A stretch of 20,783 nt of DNA, from positions 1 through 20,783 of the IMG/VR virus record IMGVR_UViG_3300027668_000134. The stretch is one strand, 5' to 3'. Positions 7,223 through 15,313 of this stretch are shown piece by piece (the first letter of the stretch is position 1; every line of letters begins with the position of its first letter). A program made the translations under genes and the position numbers. Source of the stretch: a virus. A model generated the notes under the pieces. That model searched no databases. It was not told the origin of the DNA and saw nothing but the letters and a program-made list of their open reading frames with translations.

Positions 7223-10200
7223 TTAAATTTCTCCGCTACTTGATTTATCTATATAAAATACGTCATGATTAATTTTTATCATTCTTGTAATACCGGTGGT
7301 CTTCCAAATCGCACCCTGTTTTGACTGCGGACCAACTTCGATAGCAGGGAAAAACTTTGCAATTTTTTCTCTCAAATAGGTATAGTCATCACCACCTCCG
7401 GGATTTGAATCGTCATATGTGTTTGTGTATAAACCAAAGAAAGCACTAGGGTCTCCAATTTTTTGTGTAGTTCCATTAACATCTGTGTATGTTATCGGTC
7501 CAATCTTATTAAAATCTTTTACCAATATATTTGCGTTAGAATAATCATCTTTCACTTCTATCATTTGTCCATAATCTGTACTTACAATTAATCTATATAT
7601 TTTTTGTGCTTCATCGTACTGTTGCGCCTCTGATGTCGTAACATTTAAAGTTGGTAAGTCACTTGCTCTACGAGAGGGAAGAATAACGTTAAGTGTATTA
7701 AGTGCCGCGGTTTTAACTATAACTGGTTGACTTGCTACTGCAATCTGTGAAACTGGAATTTTGGCTTGAACAAGTTCTTGTTTCGAACCCGTAGTTATCG
7801 TCCTCACTGCGGATATCACTTCATCTGGCAAACCAAGAGATACCTCTGCTATTTGTAGTTCGACTTCTTGTAATTTTGCTTTATCAGATGTTATTACTGT
7901 AGAATCAGGATAATAACCGTCAAGTTTTGTTTTTAGTGTATCAGCATCTGTTACTAATATGTCTAACTTTTTTGAATTCTTCTTTACTATAACTGCCTTT
8001 TTTAACTGATTTCTACTAACTGAGTCACTACTGATAACATTGATTGCGTTTGCGTAACCTTCAACAGTTGTAAATTCTGATGCTGAGAGATTTTCTACTT
8101 GGTGTGCCTTACTAATCTTTTCTGAAATTGCTTCTAACATTTCGGTTCTTTCTGCTTCGGTTACGGTAACGCCCGCTTCTTTAAGTCTTTTGTCTAAATT
8201 CTTTGCACTATTATCAAACCATTCTTGTTGTTTGCTTTTTAATACTGCTCCAGTTCTATCCATAGGCCACGTTGTCGGGAACGAATCTACAGTGCCTTTA
8301 ATAATGCCATCAATTCCTTGACTTAAGATTTCAATATCAGCCGCTTCTGATACTGTTAACGTATCTGCTGGAATTTTTACAATTTCTAGTCTTCTTGTTT
8401 CAGGATTAAATACTCTTTCTTCGGTTACTATTTCGTCAACTTGTGCCTTAAACCAATGAGTATTCTTCCAATCATTATTTGAATTTGGATAGTTAATTTG
8501 GTCCTTATACATTTGTTCTTCCCAAGTATATTCCGGTACATTTATTCTTTCTTCTACTATGACTTCATTAAGTAATGGCGTAGTTTCTGCTAGTATACTA
8601 TTTTCAACTATTGCGCCTGCTAGTATAGCCCCCTTGCTGTAATATGTTCCAGCCTCAATCTGGTCTACGATAATATTTGCAGAATTACTTCCAGTCGCTT
8701 TTTTTACTATCTTATTGATATCAGCAGGATCATGTCCTGTAATGTTTAATTCTCCACCTACAGCAATTTGATATGCCGCCACTTCTTGTTCTGACAAAAC
8801 AAAGTCAGTCTCAGTGGCAGGGTTAGCAATAACACCGTTGAAATAATCATTGACTGCTGTCACGGTAGATGCTTTGCCTTTGTCATCTGGACTGAGTCCA
8901 AGAGTTGCAAGTAGACTGTTTTCTGATTCTATTACTTGGGCGCAACTACTTGGCGATTTGCCAGTAGCACATGCATCTCGCAATTCTTTTGTGTTTTCAA
9001 GGTAAAAAAGAGCATTGTTTCTTCGAACCATGTTATCTAGTAGAGGCGCCTGATGTTTACCCAAATCGCCAGTTGGATTTAATGCACTCACGGCAAGAGT
9101 GTCTTTTGTATCTTGGTCTATATTTTCAGAGTGCGTGATTGCTCCTTCCATTTTCTCATCAAGTGTGCTGTTAAGCGGCGATAAAAGAAAATCTACTACT
9201 TGCTCGCCTAACGCCATGAATGGTTGATTAGTGCCATTAGGGCCATAAACACTTTCATCATCATCTCTAGTTCCGTCATCAGGACCAGATGATGTTGTAT
9301 AAGTGCTGTCATTGCCACCCGTATCTTCGTTAGGATTTATTGTATGTTCTTGTGTTGTTTCCATCACCTCATCATCAGGAAAGAACTCTGCTGATGGGTT
9401 TTTTACCATAGATAATGTCTGTGTAAATAATCCATTTTGAAAATTACTTGTTATTGATTTTACTGCGTACAGACTCAGTATCATATTTGCTGTTATAATA
9501 TTATCATTGATATCTGTCCCTGTTGCTTTTCCAGATTCTAATATTAGATGTGGAAATCCATTTATTTTAGTCATAGTGTTTAGTGCTATTCTATCACTTC
9601 CTTTGTTTCCGAATTTGGCTTTTTTAGCGGATGGCGGTTCGTGGCCTTCAATCCAATATGGGTCACCCTTAATAGTCATAGATGCAAGAATCATACTCAA
9701 TTTTCCAGCCTTTGCTTCGTAGTATTTTTCTTTGGCGGTGGCGAGGTCTTTAACTGTTTGTGAACTCTGTGTGCTAATTCCACCTTTATCTACTTTTGTT
9801 ACTAATCGTTGGAATGTAATAGGATTTTGTTGTTGTGCCCGTAGTATAGTTGCAAAGTCACTATTAGATAGCGAACTCATAAAGTCGCTTCCCAGTTCTT
9901 CTGCCAATATTATATTTTTATTTTTCTCAGGATTGTTTTTTCGTAAGTTTTCAAATACTGGAGTTGCAAAATCTTGATATTTGAACTCTGGACTATTAAT
10001 GATTCCTGCGGCAATTATATCGCTGTAGAGCGTAGCGTTATCACTAACTAAATCATCTAGCGATGTTTGGGACTTATCGAGAGTTTTTTGTGCGGTTGCA
10101 ATGCCTTTATCTAACTTCTGAACATTCTTCCAAGCATTATATACATTATATCCATTTACTTTTCTGCCTATCTTTTTAGAGAATATGCCATGCTTTGGAT

Positions 10201-11779
10201 CCGGTTCAGTAATTGCCAGGTCATCCATTATCTCTTGCCATGATGAGTTGTTGATTATCTCTTTTAGATTTTCTACATTCTTATATTCATCCATTTCACC
10301 TAATTCGGCTAATATCTTTTGCTTATACTCATCTACAACTACTTTTCGTTCGGCTACTAAGTCTTTAACTACATCCTCTTGTTTAGTAACTACGGCAGAT
10401 GCCACTTCGAAATCTGCTCTTGCTAAGTCAATTAGCGCCTGATGTTCTACTGTTACTTTCGCTCCCAATTCTGTTTTTTGTTTAAACGCATCGTATGTCC
10501 AAGATTCATTTGGAGTTGTAAATACTTTTGTTAACTCCGCATCTAATGAGATATTGAAATCCAATATCTGGTCGTTTTTACCGGTAAATAGATAATGATA
10601 TTTTTTACGGACATGGCCATCATCAAATATTTCTTTAGTAAGTGCCTTACTGTTCTTCACTTTCATAAAATAATCAGGCATGTTCTGTTCAACGAGTTTT
10701 TTAGTGAAGTCTATATAATATTCAACTTGGTATGATTGTGTTCCCTTTACTGGGTTATATCCATTTTCTTTTATTGCGGCGTATGGAGTGATAGCCAATA
10801 CATTAGTATATGTGGCAGTGTCTTCTAGTAGTGCATCTCTTACCGTGTCTGATATAGAACATATCTCTTCTAGCGTAGCATATATATGTTGTCCAGGCAA
10901 AGTATCACCAATTTTTATCGCATTATTTTTGCCTTCTTTAACCATACTCTTCTTGACATCCGTATTAGGTCCAGTCATATTGCTAGAACCTGCCCATTCT
11001 TTAAACTGCGGAGAGAATCTATAATAATAATAATGTTTTAATGATGCAGGCAATTCTTGGTTGTTCATTGCAATTGATTCGTTTAGACTAGAAAAAAAGT
11101 TATCTAACGCAGTTGTTAATGTGGCTCCCGTGTCGTATTCAAAACCGTACTCAGTAGTTGCTACCGCGGCATTCATCACCACCACATCGGCTGGAACTTG
11201 TCCTGTTATTACTGTAGTTGTTCCCCTGGCATCTGTGCTAGTACTTAGATTCTGATAGTCTCTAATTTTAAATGGCAATACTTTTGTCTGTGATAATTTT
11301 GTTGTTTTTGAATCTTGACTTCCAATAAAATTAATTTTTATAAAGTACGATGCATCTGAAATAGAAGTATATCCACATAGTGATACTGCATTTTGTAGGG
11401 TATCTGCTAGACTTGTATTTCCTACTTGCGTAACTGTGAAATCTAGTTTGTCTGCCGTTCCAGCAATTTTACTATAGTTCGAATTTCCCACACCAACAGA
11501 CTCTACTGTTAAATCCGTAACGTTAAATTCAGTTGTGTATCCTGTTTTTGCTAGTACTACATAATTAGTATCAGGTTTTGGCCAAGAATCTGTTGCAATA
11601 GTTGTTGCATCAAATGCCTCTTGTATCTGAAATTGTCGGGTACCTGTTCTATCAACTATAAACCATTCTAGCGTATAGGTATATGTTTCAAGAGCATCTA
11701 ACGGATTTACTATGAACTCTCCGTCAGCCTCGTGTTGATTCATTAAATCTCGTAAGTTACTAATGTTTGTACCTATCAT
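7223..11779 (-). CDS. Giant baseplate hub protein (gp27-like N-terminal half) with about 720-residue extension
   Basis: This 1518-residue protein lies directly upstream of gp5, where a hub that seats the spike would be expected. Hub-type motifs support this: KKYHYLFTGKNDQILDFNIS (392-411), IKGDPYWIEG (703-712), and a C-terminal strand pair around LYAVKSITSNF and NGLFTQTLSMVKN (770-794). Such GDPYW and FTQTL motifs are common in phage hub proteins. A helical, probably coiled-coil insert lies between them (about 445-520 and 555-580). After residue 800 an acidic, Asp/Gly/Ser/Thr-rich linker (about 800-850) leads to a 670-residue C-terminal part that I do not recognise. That part is helical and charged at 1100-1320 and more beta-like near 1370-1518. 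T4 gp27 is only 391 residues. The extension could hold the gp5 spike, act as a tape-like element, or be ejected. The hub role is inferred; the reading frame is certain. Confidence 0.65.
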   Translation of the reverse strand: MIGTNISNLRDLMNQHEADGEFIVNPLDALETYTYTLEWFIVDRTGTRQFQIQEAFDATTIATDSWPKPDTNYVVLAKTGYTTEFNVTDLTVESVGVGNSNYSKIAGTADKLDFTVTQVGNTSLADTLQNAVSLCGYTSISDASYFIKINFIGSQDSKTTKLSQTKVLPFKIRDYQNLSTSTDARGTTTVITGQVPADVVVMNAAVATTEYGFEYDTGATLTTALDNFFSSLNESIAMNNQELPASLKHYYYYRFSPQFKEWAGSSNMTGPNTDVKKSMVKEGKNNAIKIGDTLPGQHIYATLEEICSISDTVRDALLEDTATYTNVLAITPYAAIKENGYNPVKGTQSYQVEYYIDFTKKLVEQNMPDYFMKVKNSKALTKEIFDDGHVRKKYHYLFTGKNDQILDFNISLDAELTKVFTTPNESWTYDAFKQKTELGAKVTVEHQALIDLARADFEVASAVVTKQEDVVKDLVAERKVVVDEYKQKILAELGEMDEYKNVENLKEIINNSSWQEIMDDLAITEPDPKHGIFSKKIGRKVNGYNVYNAWKNVQKLDKGIATAQKTLDKSQTSLDDLVSDNATLYSDIIAAGIINSPEFKYQDFATPVFENLRKNNPEKNKNIILAEELGSDFMSSLSNSDFATILRAQQQNPITFQRLVTKVDKGGISTQSSQTVKDLATAKEKYYEAKAGKLSMILASMTIKGDPYWIEGHEPPSAKKAKFGNKGSDRIALNTMTKINGFPHLILESGKATGTDINDNIITANMILSLYAVKSITSNFQNGLFTQTLSMVKNPSAEFFPDDEVMETTQEHTINPNEDTGGNDSTYTTSSGPDDGTRDDDESVYGPNGTNQPFMALGEQVVDFLLSPLNSTLDEKMEGAITHSENIDQDTKDTLAVSALNPTGDLGKHQAPLLDNMVRRNNALFYLENTKELRDACATGKSPSSCAQVIESENSLLATLGLSPDDKGKASTVTAVNDYFNGVIANPATETDFVLSEQEVAAYQIAVGGELNITGHDPADINKIVKKATGSNSANIIVDQIEAGTYYSKGAILAGAIVENSILAETTPLLNEVIVEERINVPEYTWEEQMYKDQINYPNSNNDWKNTHWFKAQVDEIVTEERVFNPETRRLEIVKIPADTLTVSEAADIEILSQGIDGIIKGTVDSFPTTWPMDRTGAVLKSKQQEWFDNSAKNLDKRLKEAGVTVTEAERTEMLEAISEKISKAHQVENLSASEFTTVEGYANAINVISSDSVSRNQLKKAVIVKKNSKKLDILVTDADTLKTKLDGYYPDSTVITSDKAKLQEVELQIAEVSLGLPDEVISAVRTITTGSKQELVQAKIPVSQIAVASQPVIVKTAALNTLNVILPSRRASDLPTLNVTTSEAQQYDEAQKIYRLIVSTDYGQMIEVKDDYSNANILVKDFNKIGPITYTDVNGTTQKIGDPSAFFGLYTNTYDDSNPGGGDDYTYLREKIAKFFPAIEVGPQSKQGAIWKTTGITRMIKINHDVFYIDKSSSGEI

Positions 11780-11782
11780 TGT

Positions 11783-12073
11783 TTACACCATGTTACTAAT
11801 GTTATCTAAACTCGGAACTTTGATGATTTTGCCTGCAGAAAAATCTCTAATAGGGTCTACTATTAGATTTGCATTTCTGGCAGCATATATCCACCAATAT
11901 TTTGCAGTGCCATAGTGTTGGTAACTGCACAAATCTGGACGTTCGTCAAATTCTTGCGGTATAGTGTATTCTTCATCAAATGGGTCAGCAAATATAGTTC
12001 TCTTACTAATTATATCTAATATCGTATTATCGATTATTGAAGTTTTGCTCCAAGGAGAGTTTTCTTTATACAT
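11783..12073 (-). CDS. gp53: Baseplate wedge protein gp53-like
   Basis: This 96-residue protein has the gp53-family pattern: YKENSPWSKT at the start, LDIISKRTI, then a RPDLCSYQHYGTAKYWWIYA segment, RNANLIVDPI, and a C-terminal GKIIKVP strand. In T4, gp53 (196 residues) forms a ring that clamps neighbouring baseplate wedges around the hub. This short version corresponds to the conserved N-terminal half. Its start overlaps the end of the gp48-like gene by 8 bases, and the hub gene begins 3 bp after its stop, so translation is probably coupled. Confidence 0.82.
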   Translation of the reverse strand: MYKENSPWSKTSIIDNTILDIISKRTIFADPFDEEYTIPQEFDERPDLCSYQHYGTAKYWWIYAARNANLIVDPIRDFSAGKIIKVPSLDNISNMV

Positions 12074-12683
12074 AACCTTTATTCCTTATTTTTCCTGTTA
12101 GATAATCTTTGACACTAAAGTTTTCTCGTACATCTTTCGGAGAGTAGGTAACAGATAGGGACATGACAAACATATTCATAACTGGAACTCTAATGTCTCC
12201 ACCAGCAGTCTCTATTTCTATATAATCTATATCAGAGTCTAAGTTCCACGTAAAGTCACGAACAACACAAGGAATATTTTTATATATTCCATGTGAATTG
12301 AAGCGAAGTATTGGCGGTGGCATGCCAGGATCTGTATCATTTGCCCATTGCATTTTCATTGTACTTCTAATCCACACTGCCGCATTATAAACATACAATG
12401 CTTCTTCTTCACTTCTTACAATCATTGGCGCTGTTATGTTTAGGTCCATATTAGCGTGACTGTCAAATGCACGTTGTTGAAAGTTACTGTGAGTTAAGTC
12501 ATATGAACTATAATTTGCACTCTGAATTACTGATATCGTAGGAGTAAAAGGAAAGTTAAGCCTTGTGAGTGCTTTTGCGTATTGGTTTCTTGGACCTTCA
12601 TACTCATTTGTCAAGATATTACTAAATCTACCACTAGGGTCTTCTAAATATACTGGTTGTTTTGTATAATATGGGGTTGCCAT
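12066..12683 (-). CDS. Baseplate/tail-tube cap protein, gp48-like (possibly gp54)
   Basis: This 205-residue protein is the first gene of the minus-strand tail operon. It has the pattern of tail-tube initiator or cap proteins: LNFPFTPTISVIQSANYSSY (43-62), a central helix with SEEEALYVYNAAVWIRSTMKM, then PPPILRFNSHGIYKNIPCVV, FTWNLDSDIDYIE, and a C-terminal VPVMNMFVMSLSVTYSP. In T4, gp54 and gp48 sit on the hub and template the tail tube. The sequence does not let me choose between the two, though gp48-like is my first guess. The ATG at 12683 follows a good AGGAG site, and a late-promoter-like GATAAATAC lies 28 bases upstream. Confidence 0.65.
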   Translation of the reverse strand: MATPYYTKQPVYLEDPSGRFSNILTNEYEGPRNQYAKALTRLNFPFTPTISVIQSANYSSYDLTHSNFQQRAFDSHANMDLNITAPMIVRSEEEALYVYNAAVWIRSTMKMQWANDTDPGMPPPILRFNSHGIYKNIPCVVRDFTWNLDSDIDYIEIETAGGDIRVPVMNMFVMSLSVTYSPKDVRENFSVKDYLTGKIRNKGYV

Positions 12684-12710
12684 AACTTTTACTCCTAAAC
12701 TATTATAACA

Positions 12711-12719
12711 GTATTTATC
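12711..12719 (-). promoter_or_regulatory. Candidate gp55-type late promoter of the hub/spike operon
   Basis: The minus strand reads GATAAATAC, identical over 9 bases to the motif before gp25, about 28 bases upstream of the gp48-like ATG. It is followed by an AT-rich leader and an AGGAG ribosome site. It sits back to back with the early promoter of the gp55 operon, so early and late transcription diverge from this 153-bp gap. Confidence 0.62.
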
Positions 12720-12780
12720 GTTCTATTATATGCGAAGTTTTCGGACCTGAAGATTTTTACTATATATAGCATTTTACCAC

Positions 12781-12810
12781 TTGACATTGGTCTATAAACT
12801 ATGTTATAAT
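12781..12810 (+). promoter_or_regulatory. Sigma70-type promoter of the gp55 operon
   Basis: A perfect TTGACA (12781-12786), an 18-bp spacer and a perfect TATAAT (12805-12810) with TG one base upstream form an extended -10 promoter. The start would be near 12817. The gp55 leader of about 20 bases contains AGGAG (12823-12827), 9 bases before the ATG. This is the strongest-looking promoter in the window and is likely used by host polymerase early. Confidence 0.85.
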
Positions 12811-12836
12811 TGGTATTAAATTAGGAGAAATATACT

Positions 12837-13706
12837 ATGGCAAGACGTGTAAACTACTTAAACAATAAAGATATGCTTAAGCAAATTCATATCTCTAAGT
12901 CAAACTATTCTTGGTTTGAGGATAGAGACCAACATCATCAGCATGAAATTATCTTATATTCAACTGATGATATTGCTGGTGCTGTAGAACAAGCAAGACA
13001 AAACAAAGCAAAACGCTTACAAAAATTGGCTTGGGATGCGAATGATGATAAGAAAAAGAAACAGGTAGACTTTGAAATCGACCCTAATTCCTTCACTGAA
13101 GACGAAATTGTATTTCGTATAATGGGATTTGACCATATACCAGACGAACCAGGTAGAAAAGCAAATCCAAAAACAGTAGCAGACCACAAAGTAAAATTAC
13201 CATTCCCAGCATTTACACACTATACGTTTGTAGATGGAAAACTTAACGAAGTTGGAATCTCACATTACAACAAAGATAAAGAATTTGATTTGTCTTCTGG
13301 TAAGATTACTGCTATTTTGGCAACGATGTATATCAAGTTAGTAGAACGATATTCACAAAGGTCTAACTGGCGTGGTTATACATATATTGATGAAATGCGT
13401 GGACAAGCATTGCTACAATTAGCACAGATTGGATTACAATTTAACGAAGACAAGAGTGATAATCCCTTTGCTTACTACACAACGGTAGTAAACAATTCAT
13501 TCACTCGTGTACTTAACATAGAAAAGAAAAATCAAGGCATACGTGATGACTTGCTCGAAAAAGCAGGCCAGGCGCCAAGTTGGACAAGACAACTGGCACA
13601 CGAAATGAAATCTCAGGAGCGTTGGCAGAAAGTCGTCAAAACAAAAATTACAGACGATGCTATCCCAACAGAAACCATTAAAGAGATTTATGCCGATAAT
13701 GACTAA
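12837..13706 (+). CDS. gp55: Late-transcription sigma factor gp55-like, with long N-terminal extension
   Basis: This 289-residue protein has its gp55-like core at about 150-245: an amphipathic MYIKLVERYSQRSNWRGYTY segment, DEMRGQALLQLAQIGLQF, then DNPFAYYTTVVNNSFTRVLN and EKKNQGIRDDLL. The last segment resembles the sigma region 2 helices that melt the -10 box. gp55 binds the core polymerase and, with gp33 and the sliding clamp, reads TATAAATA-type late promoters. T4 gp55 has 185 residues. The extra 150 N-terminal residues (His-rich at 30-37, Lys/Arg-rich at 55-76) are unrecognised. It is the first gene of an operon that continues into gp47, which starts inside its last codons. Two matching late motifs (4667-4675 and 12711-12719) precede tail operons in this window. 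Confidence 0.85.
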   Translation: MARRVNYLNNKDMLKQIHISKSNYSWFEDRDQHHQHEIILYSTDDIAGAVEQARQNKAKRLQKLAWDANDDKKKKQVDFEIDPNSFTEDEIVFRIMGFDHIPDEPGRKANPKTVADHKVKLPFPAFTHYTFVDGKLNEVGISHYNKDKEFDLSSGKITAILATMYIKLVERYSQRSNWRGYTYIDEMRGQALLQLAQIGLQFNEDKSDNPFAYYTTVVNNSFTRVLNIEKKNQGIRDDLLEKAGQAPSWTRQLAHEMKSQERWQKVVKTKITDDAIPTETIKEIYADND

Positions 13707-14718
13707 AAACTTATTCAAAAAGGCCGCTTGTTTCACAGATATCCATTGGGGTCTGAAGAACAACGCAAAACAGCACAATGAAGATTGCTTAGATTTCGTT
13801 GATTGGTTTATAGAAGACGCAAAGAAAAGAGATTGCGAAACTTGTATATTCTTAGGCGATTGGCACCATAACAGGTCAAGTCTAAACATATCAACAATGA
13901 AATACAGTCTTGCTGGTCTACGAAGACTAAGCAAAGCATTCGAAAAAGTTTATGTCATTCTAGGGAACCACGATTTGTTTTACCGTGAAACCCGTGATGT
14001 AAACTCTATGGAATTTATTGACGATTTACCTAATGTAGTGCTAGTAAGAGATACGCTAATAGAGGGTGATGTCGGTATTGTGCCATGGTTAGTCGGTGAT
14101 GAATGGAAGAAGATTCCTAAGATAAAGACAAAATACATCTTTAGTCATTTAGAGTTACCAACATTTAAACTCAATGCAATGATTGAAATGCCTGACCACG
14201 GTGGTCTTAAAGGCAGTATGTTTGTAAACCAAGACTATGTATTCACTGGACACTTTCATCAACGTCAGATAAAAGACAATGTAATTTATATTGGTAATGC
14301 GTTCCCTCATAACTTCTCAGACAACTGGGATGATGATAGAGGTTGGATGTACTTAGAATGGGATAAAGAACCAGAGTTCTTTACTTGGAAAGATGCACCA
14401 AAATACAGAACGATTGCATTATCTAAACTGTTAGATGACCCAGATAAGTTTCTAGTACCAAAGACAACAGTAAAGATAACACTAGATATAGATATTTCTT
14501 ATGAAGAAGCAAATTTTATTAAGGATACATTTGTAGAAACATACAAGTTACGTGATGTAACGTTAGTGCCAGTCAAAAGTAATGAACATGAAAATGACAC
14601 TGGTGCTGAAATACATTTTGAAACAATAGATGAAATTGTCGTGTCACAGTTAGCGTCATTAGATAATAACGGCAGTTTTGATAAAAACATACTTATCGAA
14701 ATATATAATAACTTATGA
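13699..14718 (+). CDS. gp47: Recombination nuclease subunit gp47 (SbcD/Mre11 type)
   Basis: This is the metallophosphoesterase subunit of the gp46/gp47 complex, which resects DNA ends for recombination-dependent replication and host DNA breakdown. All calcineurin-type motifs are present: Asp14 and His16 in TDIHWG, Asp54 in GDWHHN, Asn90 and His91 in LGNHD, His150 in FSHLE, and His185 and His187 in GHFHQ. I chose the ATG at 13699, inside the ATGACTAA at the end of gp55. It gives 339 residues, the length of T4 gp47, and puts the first beta strand right after the start. ATGs at 13657 and 13690 are in frame but would only extend the overlap. The gene ends with ATGA shared with the dehydrogenase gene. 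Confidence 0.92.
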   Translation: MTKNLFKKAACFTDIHWGLKNNAKQHNEDCLDFVDWFIEDAKKRDCETCIFLGDWHHNRSSLNISTMKYSLAGLRRLSKAFEKVYVILGNHDLFYRETRDVNSMEFIDDLPNVVLVRDTLIEGDVGIVPWLVGDEWKKIPKIKTKYIFSHLELPTFKLNAMIEMPDHGGLKGSMFVNQDYVFTGHFHQRQIKDNVIYIGNAFPHNFSDNWDDDRGWMYLEWDKEPEFFTWKDAPKYRTIALSKLLDDPDKFLVPKTTVKITLDIDISYEEANFIKDTFVETYKLRDVTLVPVKSNEHENDTGAEIHFETIDEIVVSQLASLDNNGSFDKNILIEIYNNL

Positions 14719-15311
14719 AAAAGATATTAATCACTGGAAGTCGTAAGTACGGCTTGTGCGAGGCTATTTGTAATCTGTTTGATACAATGCCCGATATAGA
14801 ATATGAAACTGCTAGTAGAAGCAATGGCTACTTTTTAGACACAAGTGAAGGTCAGAAAAAATTGGCAGAAAGATATATTGAAGGCGACTTTGATATATTC
14901 ATAAACAATTCTGCAATCTGGAAGTTCCAACAAGTTATGATTGTCGAATCTGTATTTAATGCGATGGAAGAAGCAAATAGAAAAGGACATATTATAAACA
15001 TAGGGTCAACTGCTGATACAGGTGTAAAAGGAAGAACTTGGAGATATCCAACAGAAAAGAAGGCACTTAAAGCATACAACAGAGATTTGACTTACAAAGC
15101 AATGGGTGGCAGTAACATAAAAACAACGTTAATTTCACCAGGAAGTTTAACAACATCAAGTGTTATGAAGAAACATCCAGATAGAAAACTAATTGATGTA
15201 GAGTATATAGCAGAGTTAGTAGTATGGACAATTAGTCAACCAGAGTACATCAACGTCAACGAATTATCAATTGACCCAATACAATTTGGAACTTACGCAA
15301 GAGAGGTATAA
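14715..15311 (+). CDS. Short-chain dehydrogenase/reductase (SDR) family protein
   Basis: This 198-residue Rossmann-fold protein has TGSRKYG (7-13, a variant of the TGxxxGIG nucleotide loop), an NNSA motif (64-67) and Ser98 in INIGSTADTG. The YxxxK active pair is Tyr111 and Lys115 in YPTEK, and SPGS (141-144) follows the active site. All catalytic residues of an NAD(P)(H)-dependent oxidoreductase are therefore present, although at 198 residues it is shorter than the usual 250 or so. The substrate is unknown. It overlaps the gp47 stop by 4 bases and is followed 2 bp later by gp46, so it is placed between the two halves of one nuclease complex. It could be a nucleotide-sugar or small-metabolite enzyme, or may have lost activity. 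Confidence 0.8.
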   Translation: MKKILITGSRKYGLCEAICNLFDTMPDIEYETASRSNGYFLDTSEGQKKLAERYIEGDFDIFINNSAIWKFQQVMIVESVFNAMEEANRKGHIINIGSTADTGVKGRTWRYPTEKKALKAYNRDLTYKAMGGSNIKTTLISPGSLTTSSVMKKHPDRKLIDVEYIAELVVWTISQPEYINVNELSIDPIQFGTYAREV

Positions 15312-15313
15312 GT

